Origin: CAYRPN01 sp964426135
GTDB taxonomy: Bacteria > Planctomycetota > Phycisphaerae > Phycisphaerales > Phycisphaeraceae
Length of the DNA: 64,000 nucleotides
Direction: 5' to 3'
Assembly: GCA_964426135.1 (NCBI GenBank)
Contig: CAYRPN010000009.1
Span: forward strand, 1-64,000
This document shows, piece after piece, positions 54,190 to 63,510 of the stretch. How positions within the stretch are numbered: the first letter of the stretch is position 1; each line of letters opens with the position of its first letter. The position numbers were made by a program, and so were the translations under genes. A model generated the notes under the pieces. The model was given only the letters and a program-made list of their open reading frames with translations, made no database searches and was not told where the DNA came from.

Positions 54190-56265
54190 ATGAGCAACAC
54201 CGCCGCCGTGAAGGATAAGCCCGCCGATCTGCCCGTTGAACCCGTCGTCGCCGTCGCAGAAGCCGCGCCGCCGAAGCCGGAGAAGAACGGCAAGAGCGAG
54301 AACGGCAAGCCGGACAAAGCCGAGAAGGCGGACAAGACTCGCGCGGAGAAACCGCCCGTGGCGCCCTGGACCATCGCCGACGCCGCCGATCTCTACGGCA
54401 TCAACCGCTGGGGCCAGGGTTATTTCGCGATCAACGATGTGGGCCACGTCGTCGTCAACCCCACCTGCGACCCGACGCGCTCCATCGATCTGAAGCAACT
54501 GGTGGAGGAACTGCAGGCCCGCGACATCGCGCCGCCGCTGCTCATCCGGTTCAACGACCTGATCCATCACCGCGCCAAGGAACTGCACGAAGTCTTCAGC
54601 AACGCGATCCGCGACAGCGAATACAAGGGCAATTACTGCTGCGTGTACCCGATCAAAGTGAACCAGCAGAAGCACGTGGTGGAGCAGGTGATCAGCGCGG
54701 GCAAGCCGTACAACTTCGGCCTCGAAGCCGGCAGCAAGCCTGAACTGCTCGCGGTGATGGCGCTGGTGAAGGACGACACCACGCCGATCATCTGCAACGG
54801 GTTCAAGGATGACGAGTTCATCGAAGCGGTGATCCTGGCGGCGAAGATCGGCAAGAACATCATCCCGGTCGTGGAGAAGTTCAACGAGCTGAAGCTCATC
54901 GCCAAGTTCGCCAAGCTGCACGGCGTGCGCCCGGCGATCGGCCTGCGCATCAAGCTGGCGGCGCGCGGCGCGGGCCGATGGGAAAGCTCCGGCGGCGACC
55001 GCAGCAAGTTCGGACTCTTTTTCAGCGAGGTCATCGATGCCGTCGCGTTCCTCAAAGAGAACGAGATGCTCGACTGCCTCACGCTCCTGCACTTCCACCT
55101 GGGCAGCCAGATCAACAACATCCGCAACGTGAAGGCCGCCATCATCGAACTGGCCCGCGTGTACTGCGAGCTGCACAAGATCGGCGCGACGGGCCTGAAG
55201 TACCTGGACGTGGGCGGCGGCCTGGGCGTCGATTACGACGGCTCCAAATCAAGCACCGGCCCCAGCATCAACTATTCGCTCCAGGAATACGCCAACGACG
55301 TCGTCTTCCACGTCAAGGAAGTCTGCGACAGCGAGAACATCGCGCATCCCGTCATCATCAGCGAGTCGGGCCGGGCGCTCGTGGCGTTCCACTCCGTGCT
55401 GATTTTCAACGTGATGGGTTCGACCGGTTTCGACCGCTTCGAGGTGCCCGAGCATCTGTCGCGCGAGCAGCGCAAGGGCGTGCCCAAGCCGATCCTCAAT
55501 CTGTTCGACACGTACCACCATCTGAGCGAGACGAACTTCGAAGAGAGCTACCACGACGCCCAACTGGCGCGCGACGAAACGCAGAACCTCTTCAACCTCG
55601 GCTACTGCTCGCTGGTTCACCGAGGCCTGGCGGAACGCATTTTCTTCGGCGTCTGCTCCAAGGTGCTCGACGTCATCCGCAACCGCGAGGACGTCCCCGC
55701 CGAGTTCGACGGCCTCGAGGCCATGCTCGCCCGCATCTATTTCTGCAACTTCTCCATCTTCCAGTCGCTGCCCGACTGCTGGGCCATCGACCAGCTCTTC
55801 CCGATCATGCCGATCCACCGGCTCCAGGAAAAGCCCGCCAACCGCGGCATCCTCGCCGACGTCTCCTGCGACAGCGACGGCAAGATCGACGCCTTCATCG
55901 ACAACCGCAAGGTGAAGGGCCTGCTCGACCTGCACCAGCATACGGGCGAGGATTATTTCCTCGGTGCCTTCCTCGTCGGCGCGTATCAGGAAATCCTCGG
56001 CGATCTGCACAATCTCTTCGGCGACACCAACGCGGTCCACGTGAGCCTCAGCGAAGGCGGCGGCTGGGAAATCGAAGACGTGGTCGAAGGCGACACCGTG
56101 CGCGAGGTGCTGCACTATGTCCAGTTCGACGCCGACGATTTGAAGCGCGACATGCGCAAACGCGTCGAACACGCCCTGCGCGACAAGAAGCTGACGATCG
56201 ACGAAGCTCGCTTGCTGCTGAAATTCTATGAGAACGGGCTGGAAGGGTACACGTACCTGGAATAG
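54190..56265 (+). CDS. speA: Biosynthetic arginine decarboxylase
   Basis: 691-residue PLP enzyme (alanine-racemase-like fold type III) that decarboxylates arginine to agmatine for polyamine synthesis. YPIKVNQQKHVVE carries the PLP lysine K156; LHFHLGSQINNI, YLDVGGGLGVDYDGS, ISESGRALVAFHSVL and DVSCDSDGKIDAFI are all SpeA signatures. The length of the core equals E. coli SpeA. The first 58 residues are an extra Lys/Glu/Ala/Pro-rich, probably disordered tail (PKPEKNGKSENGKPDKAEK), before the conserved APWTIADAADLYGI. Start ATG 54190 has GGAG upstream; a frame start at 54169 is possible. Confidence 0.95.
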   Translation: MSNTAAVKDKPADLPVEPVVAVAEAAPPKPEKNGKSENGKPDKAEKADKTRAEKPPVAPWTIADAADLYGINRWGQGYFAINDVGHVVVNPTCDPTRSIDLKQLVEELQARDIAPPLLIRFNDLIHHRAKELHEVFSNAIRDSEYKGNYCCVYPIKVNQQKHVVEQVISAGKPYNFGLEAGSKPELLAVMALVKDDTTPIICNGFKDDEFIEAVILAAKIGKNIIPVVEKFNELKLIAKFAKLHGVRPAIGLRIKLAARGAGRWESSGGDRSKFGLFFSEVIDAVAFLKENEMLDCLTLLHFHLGSQINNIRNVKAAIIELARVYCELHKIGATGLKYLDVGGGLGVDYDGSKSSTGPSINYSLQEYANDVVFHVKEVCDSENIAHPVIISESGRALVAFHSVLIFNVMGSTGFDRFEVPEHLSREQRKGVPKPILNLFDTYHHLSETNFEESYHDAQLARDETQNLFNLGYCSLVHRGLAERIFFGVCSKVLDVIRNREDVPAEFDGLEAMLARIYFCNFSIFQSLPDCWAIDQLFPIMPIHRLQEKPANRGILADVSCDSDGKIDAFIDNRKVKGLLDLHQHTGEDYFLGAFLVGAYQEILGDLHNLFGDTNAVHVSLSEGGGWEIEDVVEGDTVREVLHYVQFDADDLKRDMRKRVEHALRDKKLTIDEARLLLKFYENGLEGYTYLE

Positions 56266-56371
56266 CGCGGCGAAGCGAACAGAGCGAGCCTGCCGAGCGA
56301 GCCGGGCCGTATTCGGCCCGACGGCCGCGCCCTGTTTCGGCACTCAACGACCTGCTTTCGGCGACCAGGTA

Positions 56372-56566
56372 ACCTGAGTTTCGGATAAGCCGCTGCGTTG
56401 CGCCGTTAGCCCCCGGCTCCGCCGGGGGAGGAGCGCGGTCGAGATCAATCGCGCAAGAACTGCTCGGCAGCATCCGCGCTTCGACGATCATCGACTGCAA
56501 ATTGCCCGCCACCATCGCCCCACCCCCGGCGGAGCCGGGGGCTAATGGCCTATCCGAAACTCAGGT
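56372..56566. repeat. Inverted-repeat element R6 (ACCTGAGTTTCGGATA termini)
   Basis: 195 bp. Outer termini ACCTGAGTTTCGGATA (56372 on) and TATCCGAAACTCAGGT (to 56566) are perfect complements; inner arms GTTAGCCCCCGGCTCCGCCG and GGCGGAGCCGGGGGCTAA form a second strong stem. The organisation (outer plus inner arms) matches R1 and R2, though the sequence is unrelated. Single copy in this window. The 56266-56901 gap has this element, the intron fragment below and a terminator, but no gene. Confidence 0.85.
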
Positions 56567-56567
56567 A

Positions 56568-56637
56568 GGTAGCCGGGGAAGGTTGCCCTCCCCCAGCCCC
56601 CACATCACCGTACGTACGGTACCGCATACGGCGGTTC
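56568..56637 (-). ncRNA. Group II intron 3' end (domains V and VI), truncated
   Basis: Read on the minus strand, 56637-56604 is a 34-base hairpin GAACCGCCGTATGCGGTACC... matching the length and shape of group II intron domain V. It is followed by GTGATGTGGGGGCTGGGGGA and a GCAA-capped stem (about 56568-56602) like domain VI, ending in CTACC. The family pattern is a 34-nt domain V with conserved GAACCGCCGT...ACGGTG borders. No reverse-transcriptase frame lies upstream, so this is a fragment. Its 3' end touches the R6 element. Confidence 0.7.
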
Positions 56638-56722
56638 GTCAGCAGCGCGCAAGCCGCTGATGCTCATCGAGCATCCTGTCCGGCCGCGAGAGAAGGTCGA
56701 GGTCGTCAGAAACGCTGCGAAC

Positions 56723-56745
56723 TCCGCTTACTTCGTGCGCTGCTC
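56723..56745. repeat. Lone R3 arm
   Basis: CCGCTTACTTCGTGCGCTGCTCC, one mismatch from the R3 right arm, with no partner within a few hundred bases. Confidence 0.6.
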
Positions 56746-56841
56746 CTTCTGAAGCCTCGAATAATCCGGGCCAGGAGTTCCTGTCATCGAGGCCTCCAAG
56801 GGACTTGCACCCTCAAGTCAGCGTGCCATGCCCGGCACAAT

Positions 56842-56874
56842 AAAAAAACCCTCGGCCTTTCGGCCGAGGGTTTC
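56842..56874 (-). terminator. Rho-independent terminator of the PEP-CTERM gene
   Basis: On the minus strand the stem CCCTCGGCC/GGCCGAGGG with a 4-base loop is followed by seven T residues, about 30 bases after the stop at 56902. Confidence 0.93.
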
Positions 56875-56901
56875 TTAGGATTTTGAGTTACACAAACCGA
56901 C

Positions 56902-58053
56902 TCAGGCCTTGCGGCGGCGACCCATGAGCAGGCCAGCCAGACCCATCAGCCCCATCGCTGCCGTGGCAGGCTCCGGAACCACGTTCGACGCGATGTCGAA
57001 CGAGCTGTCGGCGTCGGCTTCGAACTGAATCGCGTTCCAGTTCGTCTGGCCGGCGACCGGCGCACCGTTCACGAAGCTCAGGAAGTACTCCGGAGCGCCA
57101 ACGGCGAACTGCGAGTTGATGAACGCAGCGTCATCGAGGAACTTCTCCGACGGCTGAGCGTTGTCGAAGGGCAGTTCCTGGTCCGTGTCGTGCTCCACGA
57201 TGCGGAAGGTGCCCGGCAACAGCGCGGGGAAGGAGAAGAAGTTGGGGTTGAAGAAGGTGATGTCAGCGTCGGCCACGAAGTCGCCGGAGCCCTGGATGGT
57301 CGAGTAGGGCTGAACGCCAGGCGCGATCGGGTCAAAGTCACCCGCCCAGATGCCGCTGGCACCAAGGAACTGGTCGAACTGCGACACGACGCCGTCCGGA
57401 CGGAAGTCGCCGGTGCCGGTACCACCGCGAGCCTCGAGGATGAGCAACCCGTCGCCGAAGCCGTCGCCGGTCTGATCGTTCGCCGCCACACCAGCGCCGC
57501 CGCCGTTAAGCACGTTCGTCGCATCGTTGGCGGCATCGAAGAACACGCGGAAGTAGTTGGGACGACCCGCCAAAGCCTGATCATCGATCACCGCAAAAGT
57601 CGCCTCACCAGACGCATCAATGGCGACCACGCGCTCACGGAAGCGAGCAGTGACAGTCCATTCGAAGTCGTTGTTGAAGAGGCTGTTGTCGCCATTCACC
57701 TGGCCAATGATGCCGGGGCCACCCGTAAAGAGGGTGGAGGTACCCGACGGGCTGTTGTCCTGGAAGCGAGTCAGCTTGGCCTGGTAGTAGGTGGTGAAAG
57801 TGTCACCGACGCGCAGGACCGAGTTGTTCACCACAGTGCGGGTCGCGAGGTTCACGTCGAACACCGACACGGTGTTGCCGACGGACCAGTCGAGACCACC
57901 GAGCAGGTTCGGCGGAACCGCCGGAGCCGGCGACGAAATCGTCAGCGGGCCAAGGCCGTCCGGATCGTAGGGGAACGTCGTTCCCGCGTTCGCAGCACCC
58001 GCCGCGAACAGGCTCACACCAAGCATCGCAAGCATTTTCTTTCTCAGCAACAT
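56902..58053 (-). CDS. PEP-CTERM-anchored secreted protein
   Basis: 383 residues. N-terminal signal peptide (MLLRKKMLAMLGVSLFAAGAANA) and C-terminal sorting signal VVPEPATAAMGLMGLAGLLM followed by GRRRKA: PEP motif, hydrophobic helix, basic tail, as recognised by exosortases in place of sortase. The middle (about 25-350) is low in Cys, rich in Gly/Asn/Asp/Phe and probably beta-rich; I know no function for it. ATG 58053 has AAGGAGAT upstream; a TTG two codons earlier is possible. No exosortase lies in the window. The next gene upstream is a large TPR lipoprotein of the kind tied to PEP-CTERM systems. Confidence 0.9.
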   Translation of the reverse strand: MLLRKKMLAMLGVSLFAAGAANAGTTFPYDPDGLGPLTISSPAPAVPPNLLGGLDWSVGNTVSVFDVNLATRTVVNNSVLRVGDTFTTYYQAKLTRFQDNSPSGTSTLFTGGPGIIGQVNGDNSLFNNDFEWTVTARFRERVVAIDASGEATFAVIDDQALAGRPNYFRVFFDAANDATNVLNGGGAGVAANDQTGDGFGDGLLILEARGGTGTGDFRPDGVVSQFDQFLGASGIWAGDFDPIAPGVQPYSTIQGSGDFVADADITFFNPNFFSFPALLPGTFRIVEHDTDQELPFDNAQPSEKFLDDAAFINSQFAVGAPEYFLSFVNGAPVAGQTNWNAIQFEADADSSFDIASNVVPEPATAAMGLMGLAGLLMGRRRKA

Positions 58054-58401
58054 GTTCAAATCTCCTTAAAAGATTGCCCGGAAGTTTTCGTGGTCACGGC
58101 TCCAGGCATCGCTCGTTGACCGGTTTGGTTTCTCAAATCTACGCTTCTGCTTCACGACGAGGAGATGAAATACACCCTCACATCCTCGACTCTCTGCACA
58201 TCGTAACGAATCTTCCGTCCTTCGCAAGCCCATTTGTGAGATTCTCGACAAACGAGGTTGCAACGGGTGGAGAACCCATCACTTCCAAGATGGTACAAAA
58301 AATTCTTGGCGACGCAATGGCCACAACCCACAAAAAGCCGAAAAAAGCGAAAAAAAATGATCCATCAAGGCTCGCCAGATCACCTTGTTTCACCAGATTA
58401 A
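58054..58401. other. Gap upstream of the PEP-CTERM gene
   Basis: About 350 gene-free bases with A-tracts at about 58337-58358 (AAAAAGCGAAAAAAAATGA region). It is probably the promoter region of the leftward PEP-CTERM gene. No clear sigma-54 site was found by eye. Confidence 0.5.
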
Positions 58402-58428
58402 CAAAAAATCCGCCTGCGACAGGCGGAT
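58402..58428 (-). terminator. Rho-independent terminator of the TPR lipoprotein gene
   Basis: On the minus strand ATCCGCCTG/CAGGCGGAT with a 3-base loop, followed by a run of T (58408-58403), about 155 bases after the gene's stop. Confidence 0.85.
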
Positions 58429-58581
58429 GGGGTGCAAACCGGGTTTGTTGATCGTCAGGAGCCGCGCAAGATTAACTCCGCAGATTCGAATCGCTTCGCT
58501 CCCAGCTAGACGACTTGGAAAGTCGTCCCACATGCGATGTCGATCCTGCACCGCTCCTTAGAAGAGCAGCGAGATTTCAGT

Positions 58582-61500
58582 TCATCCCTTGAGCTGTTTG
58601 AGCCGCTCCGTCGCATCCTTCGCATAGTTCTCGCCTGGCCCTGCCGACGCGACCACCGTCAGATGATGGCGGGCCCAGGCGGTCTGTCCCAAGGCCGCGT
58701 ACACGATCCCGACGTGGTAATGAGTTTCGATCGACTGCGGATGCCGCGACAGTGCTCGCAATAAATAGGTGATCGATACTGAATTATTTCCCTGCAGATG
58801 CTCGACCCAACCGAGCGTGTCGTTGAAGGGGGCAAAGTCCGGGGACGCTTTGTGAGCGAACAATGCCGCCTCCTTGGCCTCGGAAAGTCGCTGCGGGAAA
58901 TGTGCCGCCAGCAGAAACGCCAGGTCATTGGCGGCAGCCACCTGGAACCCGCCCGGCTTGCCCGCCAGTTTTTGGAGGATCGCAACCGCGTCGTCCACAC
59001 GACCGACCGACGCGAGGATGCCGGCGAGCTTGTGGCTGACGAAATCGTGCGCCGGCTCTCGCTCGACCAGTTGCTGGCCCGATTTGGCGATATCGGCCGG
59101 CGTCGTGTCCTTGGACGGGTATTGGAAATCCAGATACAAGGCGAGCGTGGACTGGGGGCAGTGAGTCTTGATCTCCTTGATCGCCGCAGCCATCGGCTTG
59201 CGCTGGCTGTAGAGCGAACTGGCGTGCAACCCATGCGCCAGCGAGAGCCTGGGCCAGTCAGCGGCGAGCTTGGCGACCAGCGGCTCGGCCATCGCGGGAA
59301 TCTGCACATCCAGAATCGCGGCGGCCAGCGCCAGATCGGCGGCGGGGAGAATCTTGCCCTGCGGCAGCAACTCAAGATGTTCGACATCGCGCAGCAGGTC
59401 GCCGCCGTACACGACGTTGTTCAGGACGCCTGCGGCACCGGCGACGGCTCGAGCCGCGGCCCAGTCGCGTTTATGGACGGCGACCAGGTACTTCGTCAGC
59501 GGGGACAGCGGCGCGTCCAGAGGCGCCTCGACGCCCAGGGCCAGGGCGAGCCTGGCGCCCGTGTCGGATCGCATAAGGTCCGAGTGGCCCTTGAGCGCCG
59601 TCACGGCAGCATCCACCTTGCCGTTGCGGACGAGGGCGGCGATCCTGACCACGGCGGAAGTCGTCGCTTTCGGGTCCAGGTCCAACATCATCGTCGCGGT
59701 CTTCTCAACGCCCGGCCAATCGGCGGCCCGCGCCTGCACGGCCATCTTGATCGCCAGCCAGCGCAGACGCGTGACGCGCGGAAGTTGATCCAACTGCAGC
59801 ACACGGTCGCTCCATTGCAGCAACTGGTCCACATCCTGGCGGGCGATGCTCATGTCGATCAGGGCGTCCACCGCCAATCGGGACCAGGCGGGATTGGCCA
59901 CGAGCGTCTGCAAACGGCGCATGGCGTCATCGTGCTTGTCCTCGCGGCGATCAATGGTGACCAACAACATCTGCGCCGGTGCAAACTGAGCGGACTGCTT
60001 GGGCACCAGTTGCAACCGGCGGCGAGCCTGCGCGGGATCGCCGGTGGCCAGGAGGCCCTGCCCCATGGCGAGGTTCAGCCGCGGATCGGCACCGCGACCG
60101 GCCTGGTCGAGCTGTTTGAAAATCTCAATCGCTTTTCCGTTCAAACCCGCCTGTAGATACGCGTTTCCCTTGAGCCAGAGAGTTCGAATGCGCGACGATG
60201 CGTCTGCCTGAGGCATCGTGTCGAGCACCTGCATGGCGCCGGGGTAATCGAAGCCGGCGAGCAACGCCTTGGCCAGCCGCAGGTGCGTGTCGATCACTTT
60301 GGGGTCAAGAGCGACAGCCTCTCGAAGCGTCTTGGCTGCTTCCATGGTCCGAGCCATCGACAACTGCAGGTCACTCTTGACCAGCAGCAGCGGAAGGCTG
60401 TTGTCTGCCTGCAGCCACTTGTCCAGTTGCGTCAGACCCAACTGCGGTTGCCCCAGCCGGTAGTAGCTGGAGAGGACGCGCTGGATCGAGCGAATGTCCG
60501 TCGGCTTGATCACACCCGAGATGCGGTCGAGGTGAGCGACGGTGGCCTGCTCGTTGGGCTGTTTCCAGGTCAGGACGGTCTGATCCAAGAGCGCGTCGAT
60601 GACGCTGATGTTGGCGTCGATGAGTTTCTGGTAGATCTTCAGGACACGCGGCAGGTCGCGGGCATTGCCCTCCAGAATCCACCGCGCCATCTGCCGGGCA
60701 AACGTGAGCGCCAGCCTCTCTTTACGGGTGACAAGCCGATCGTAGCCTTCCTCCAGAATCGTCACGGCGTCGGCCGCCCGCCCGGCGATGCGAAGCAGGC
60801 TCGCCTCAGCGAGTCTGGCCAACCCATCGTTGACCGTTCGCATTCCTCGGAACTGGCTAATGCCTCGGTCGACATTGTTGCGGGCATAGAACTTGACGAG
60901 AAGTTGGACGGGCAGGAAGTCGGAGGGGTTCTCGCGGATGAGCGCGATCAGATGGGCCTCCTCCTCGGCGAGGTTGTTCATCTTGCCGTGAATCGCGGCA
61001 ATGGTGAGGCGGACGACCGGGTCCGTGGATCCGGTGCTGATCGCCTGGCGGCAGACTTCCAACGCTTCAGTCATCTGGCCTCGATGCAGCTTGAACTGGG
61101 CGAGGACGCCGGCGTGCCGCTTTTCGTCGATCTGGGATTCGTCGATGCGATCCCAGAAATCGCGGGAGGCGTCCATCTGTCCGAGCGATTCTTGAATCGC
61201 CGCCGCCATGGCCAGAGCACGGACATTGTCGGCGTCCTTCTCGAGGATCAAGTTGAGTTGATCCATCGCCTCCGACGTCAATGTCAGCCTGAACAGGCCT
61301 TGGGCGAGCACAAGCCGTACGTCCATGTTGTCCGGCTGGCGCTTGAGGATCCCTTCGGCGGCTTCGATGGCCTGGTCGGTGGACCCGAGCGACAGCAACA
61401 TTTCCGAGAGGGTTGTGCCGACCTCGGGGCTGTCGGGGAACCGCTCGCTCAACTCCAGCAAGGCGGTGCGGGCGGCCGCCAGGTCGCCCCTCATCAGCCG

Positions 61501-63021
61501 AACCCGCGCCAACCGCAGATGACACCCCACATCGTCCTTGTACGACGCCACGGCACTGACTGCGAAGGTGTTGGCCTTGGCGGCGTCGCGCAGGTAGATG
61601 TAGCCGTCGACCAGCGAGGTCAGATGTTCCTTCCTCAGCGGGTCAATCTTCTCCACCTCGGCGAGCAGCGCGCGTACCTTCTCCCGGTCGCCCCGGATGA
61701 TCTCCGCCGACAGCTTGAACCGGATCGCCTGAGGGTCGGTCCTGTTCCGCTCGAAGAGCTTGTCGATGTCTTCCGACACGAGCAGGAGGGTGCCCTTTTT
61801 CTCGACGTTCAACTGGATGAGGGCGACCCGGGCGATATTGTTGTTCGGGTTGAGTTCGACCGCGCGGCGCAGGGCCTCAATCGCCAGAGCGTTGTCCTTC
61901 AACTGCACCATGATCAGCCCATGAAGCGCCTGGATATCGCTGTCGTCTTTGCGGGCGGTCGCCAGATCCTGAACGATCGCCTTGGCCTGATCGAATTTGC
62001 CCAGGTTGAACAGGGACCAACCGAGCGTGAACCGCGTCTTGTGATCCTGAGGCGAAAGCCGGAACGCCTCGAGTGCCAGATCGTGTGCTTTCTGCGGTTC
62101 TCTCTGCTGAAGGTGAAGGGCTGCCCGGGCCGTCTTCCAAGCAGCGCCTTCTCTTGCCTGCTGGACGACCGCATCGAGAATCTTCACAGACAGCGATGTA
62201 ACTTCGTCGTCCCTTCTCACTTTCTGCGGAGTGAATCGCAGAAAGTCAACCAGATCAGTCGCGAGGGTGATCGGAAGGTCGGTGCGGACCGAGATGCGCT
62301 TGGCAAGGATCCAGACCTCAGGAAACGCGCCTCGAACCTTCAGAAGATTCAGAAGAGCTGATGCCGCCTGATCGTGGGCCTCGTCCAGATCCAGCACCTT
62401 GTTAAGCCGCTTCTCGGCATCCATCCGCATGGCATCCACCTGAGCACGGCGAGACTCCAGGTCGGCGTTGGTCGGGTCGGCGGTCTGATTCTCGGCTGCG
62501 GCGCGAAGGCGAGCACGCTCCGCCTTCACTTCCATCTCCACGCGAGCCGCGTCCAGCATGATCAAGCGCGCACGGTAGTACTCACCTTCCGCCGGAACGT
62601 TGCCGATCTCGACCAGCCAGTCGGCCTGATCATGTCCAAGGCTCTTGGCGGCGGTGAAGCTGTCCTGAAGCTTCTGATTCTCGAGGTACTCGCTGCGGCC
62701 CAGCAGGTCGCCCATCCGCGCCAGCGCGAGCAGCATCAGTTCACGGCGCGATTCCATTGCCAACTCTGGGTTCTCCACCAGCTTCAGAAACAACTTCTCC
62801 GCCGGGTCGTATTGCCGAAGGCGCAGGTGGGATCGAGCCTTGAGCATCAGAGCGGGCGTGTTCGTCGGCTCGGACTCAAGCACCTGATCAGCCAGGGTCA
62901 GCGCCGCTTCGACGTTGCCCGCGCTCAGCGCGATGCCGGCCTGCTGCAGCTTGTGCGTGTTGCTCTCGCCGCAGCCGGCCAGGGTCGTCAAGATCACTGC
63001 CGCCAAAAGGAAAATTCGCAT
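58582..63021 (-). CDS. Giant TPR-repeat lipoprotein, PEP-CTERM-system (PrsT-like)
   Basis: 1,479 residues. ATG 63021 has GAGGAT upstream and begins MRIFLLAAVILTTLAGC, a lipoprotein signal with lipobox LAGC (Cys 17). The remainder is almost entirely TPR helices (AALTLADQVLESEPTNTPAL; ALHLQQREPQKAHDLALEAF; AIEALRRAVELNPNNNIARV and many more). The layout resembles the PrsT TPR lipoproteins encoded with PEP-CTERM/exosortase loci, but it is longer than their usual 900 or so residues. It is probably anchored to a membrane facing the periplasm as a protein scaffold for surface export. A PEP-CTERM substrate gene follows it and a related TPR gene precedes it. Confidence 0.82.
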   Translation of the reverse strand: MRIFLLAAVILTTLAGCGESNTHKLQQAGIALSAGNVEAALTLADQVLESEPTNTPALMLKARSHLRLRQYDPAEKLFLKLVENPELAMESRRELMLLALARMGDLLGRSEYLENQKLQDSFTAAKSLGHDQADWLVEIGNVPAEGEYYRARLIMLDAARVEMEVKAERARLRAAAENQTADPTNADLESRRAQVDAMRMDAEKRLNKVLDLDEAHDQAASALLNLLKVRGAFPEVWILAKRISVRTDLPITLATDLVDFLRFTPQKVRRDDEVTSLSVKILDAVVQQAREGAAWKTARAALHLQQREPQKAHDLALEAFRLSPQDHKTRFTLGWSLFNLGKFDQAKAIVQDLATARKDDSDIQALHGLIMVQLKDNALAIEALRRAVELNPNNNIARVALIQLNVEKKGTLLLVSEDIDKLFERNRTDPQAIRFKLSAEIIRGDREKVRALLAEVEKIDPLRKEHLTSLVDGYIYLRDAAKANTFAVSAVASYKDDVGCHLRLARVRLMRGDLAAARTALLELSERFPDSPEVGTTLSEMLLSLGSTDQAIEAAEGILKRQPDNMDVRLVLAQGLFRLTLTSEAMDQLNLILEKDADNVRALAMAAAIQESLGQMDASRDFWDRIDESQIDEKRHAGVLAQFKLHRGQMTEALEVCRQAISTGSTDPVVRLTIAAIHGKMNNLAEEEAHLIALIRENPSDFLPVQLLVKFYARNNVDRGISQFRGMRTVNDGLARLAEASLLRIAGRAADAVTILEEGYDRLVTRKERLALTFARQMARWILEGNARDLPRVLKIYQKLIDANISVIDALLDQTVLTWKQPNEQATVAHLDRISGVIKPTDIRSIQRVLSSYYRLGQPQLGLTQLDKWLQADNSLPLLLVKSDLQLSMARTMEAAKTLREAVALDPKVIDTHLRLAKALLAGFDYPGAMQVLDTMPQADASSRIRTLWLKGNAYLQAGLNGKAIEIFKQLDQAGRGADPRLNLAMGQGLLATGDPAQARRRLQLVPKQSAQFAPAQMLLVTIDRREDKHDDAMRRLQTLVANPAWSRLAVDALIDMSIARQDVDQLLQWSDRVLQLDQLPRVTRLRWLAIKMAVQARAADWPGVEKTATMMLDLDPKATTSAVVRIAALVRNGKVDAAVTALKGHSDLMRSDTGARLALALGVEAPLDAPLSPLTKYLVAVHKRDWAAARAVAGAAGVLNNVVYGGDLLRDVEHLELLPQGKILPAADLALAAAILDVQIPAMAEPLVAKLAADWPRLSLAHGLHASSLYSQRKPMAAAIKEIKTHCPQSTLALYLDFQYPSKDTTPADIAKSGQQLVEREPAHDFVSHKLAGILASVGRVDDAVAILQKLAGKPGGFQVAAANDLAFLLAAHFPQRLSEAKEAALFAHKASPDFAPFNDTLGWVEHLQGNNSVSITYLLRALSRHPQSIETHYHVGIVYAALGQTAWARHHLTVVASAGPGENYAKDATERLKQLKG

Positions 63022-63510
63022 AGTCAAATCCTCGGAAAATCGAACTACAGGCGGGAGCGGACTGGCGCCCGCGGGCCAACGGCACGCGGAAGCCACCGAG
63101 CGGACAAAGGAAAGGTCCGTTCTCCCACTACAATCCATTCACCGCAGTTTCAGAGCCCGACGTCTGGGTCGACGTCCGCAGCCCGGCGGCGGAATCCGTT
63201 AACAAGGCAGGCTTCACCGAACATCGTCGAGGTCCGCCAAGCACCATCCATCATGCGCTGATGCGGGGGCGGCGAATCACGGTCAGGGAGTTTCCAGGTC
63301 GGCCGATCTCTTGGGTGACCGCATTTCAAGTCAACGTCCACGCCCCTCACATCCCGCACGTGATTCCGTTGCGGTTGCCTGTCCGATTGCTCGTTCCATG
63401 GGTCGCCACGAATCGGAGCGATGCGTCAGGAGCCGTCTCACGCACATTTCATGCTCACTCTTCACTTGGCGTTCACCGTTCTTCGAATCGCAGTCTCGCC
63501 TCGCGGCGGC
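63022..63510. other. Gene-free gap between the two TPR genes
   Basis: About 490 bases with no convincing frame, RNA or repeat. It presumably contains the promoter of the large TPR gene; no clear boxes were seen. Confidence 0.5.

Noticed and set aside
56746..56841. Sequence reminiscent of mobile-element flanks (GGGACTTGCACCCTC, CATGCCCGGCAC)
   Set aside because: It looked familiar as debris near introns or insertion sequences, but I could not tie it to a defined element, so it is not annotated.
58060..58400. Possible sigma-54 promoter for the PEP-CTERM gene
   Set aside because: The only GG/GC-like pair seen (TGTGGCCATTGC on the minus strand) has the wrong spacing for -24/-12 elements.
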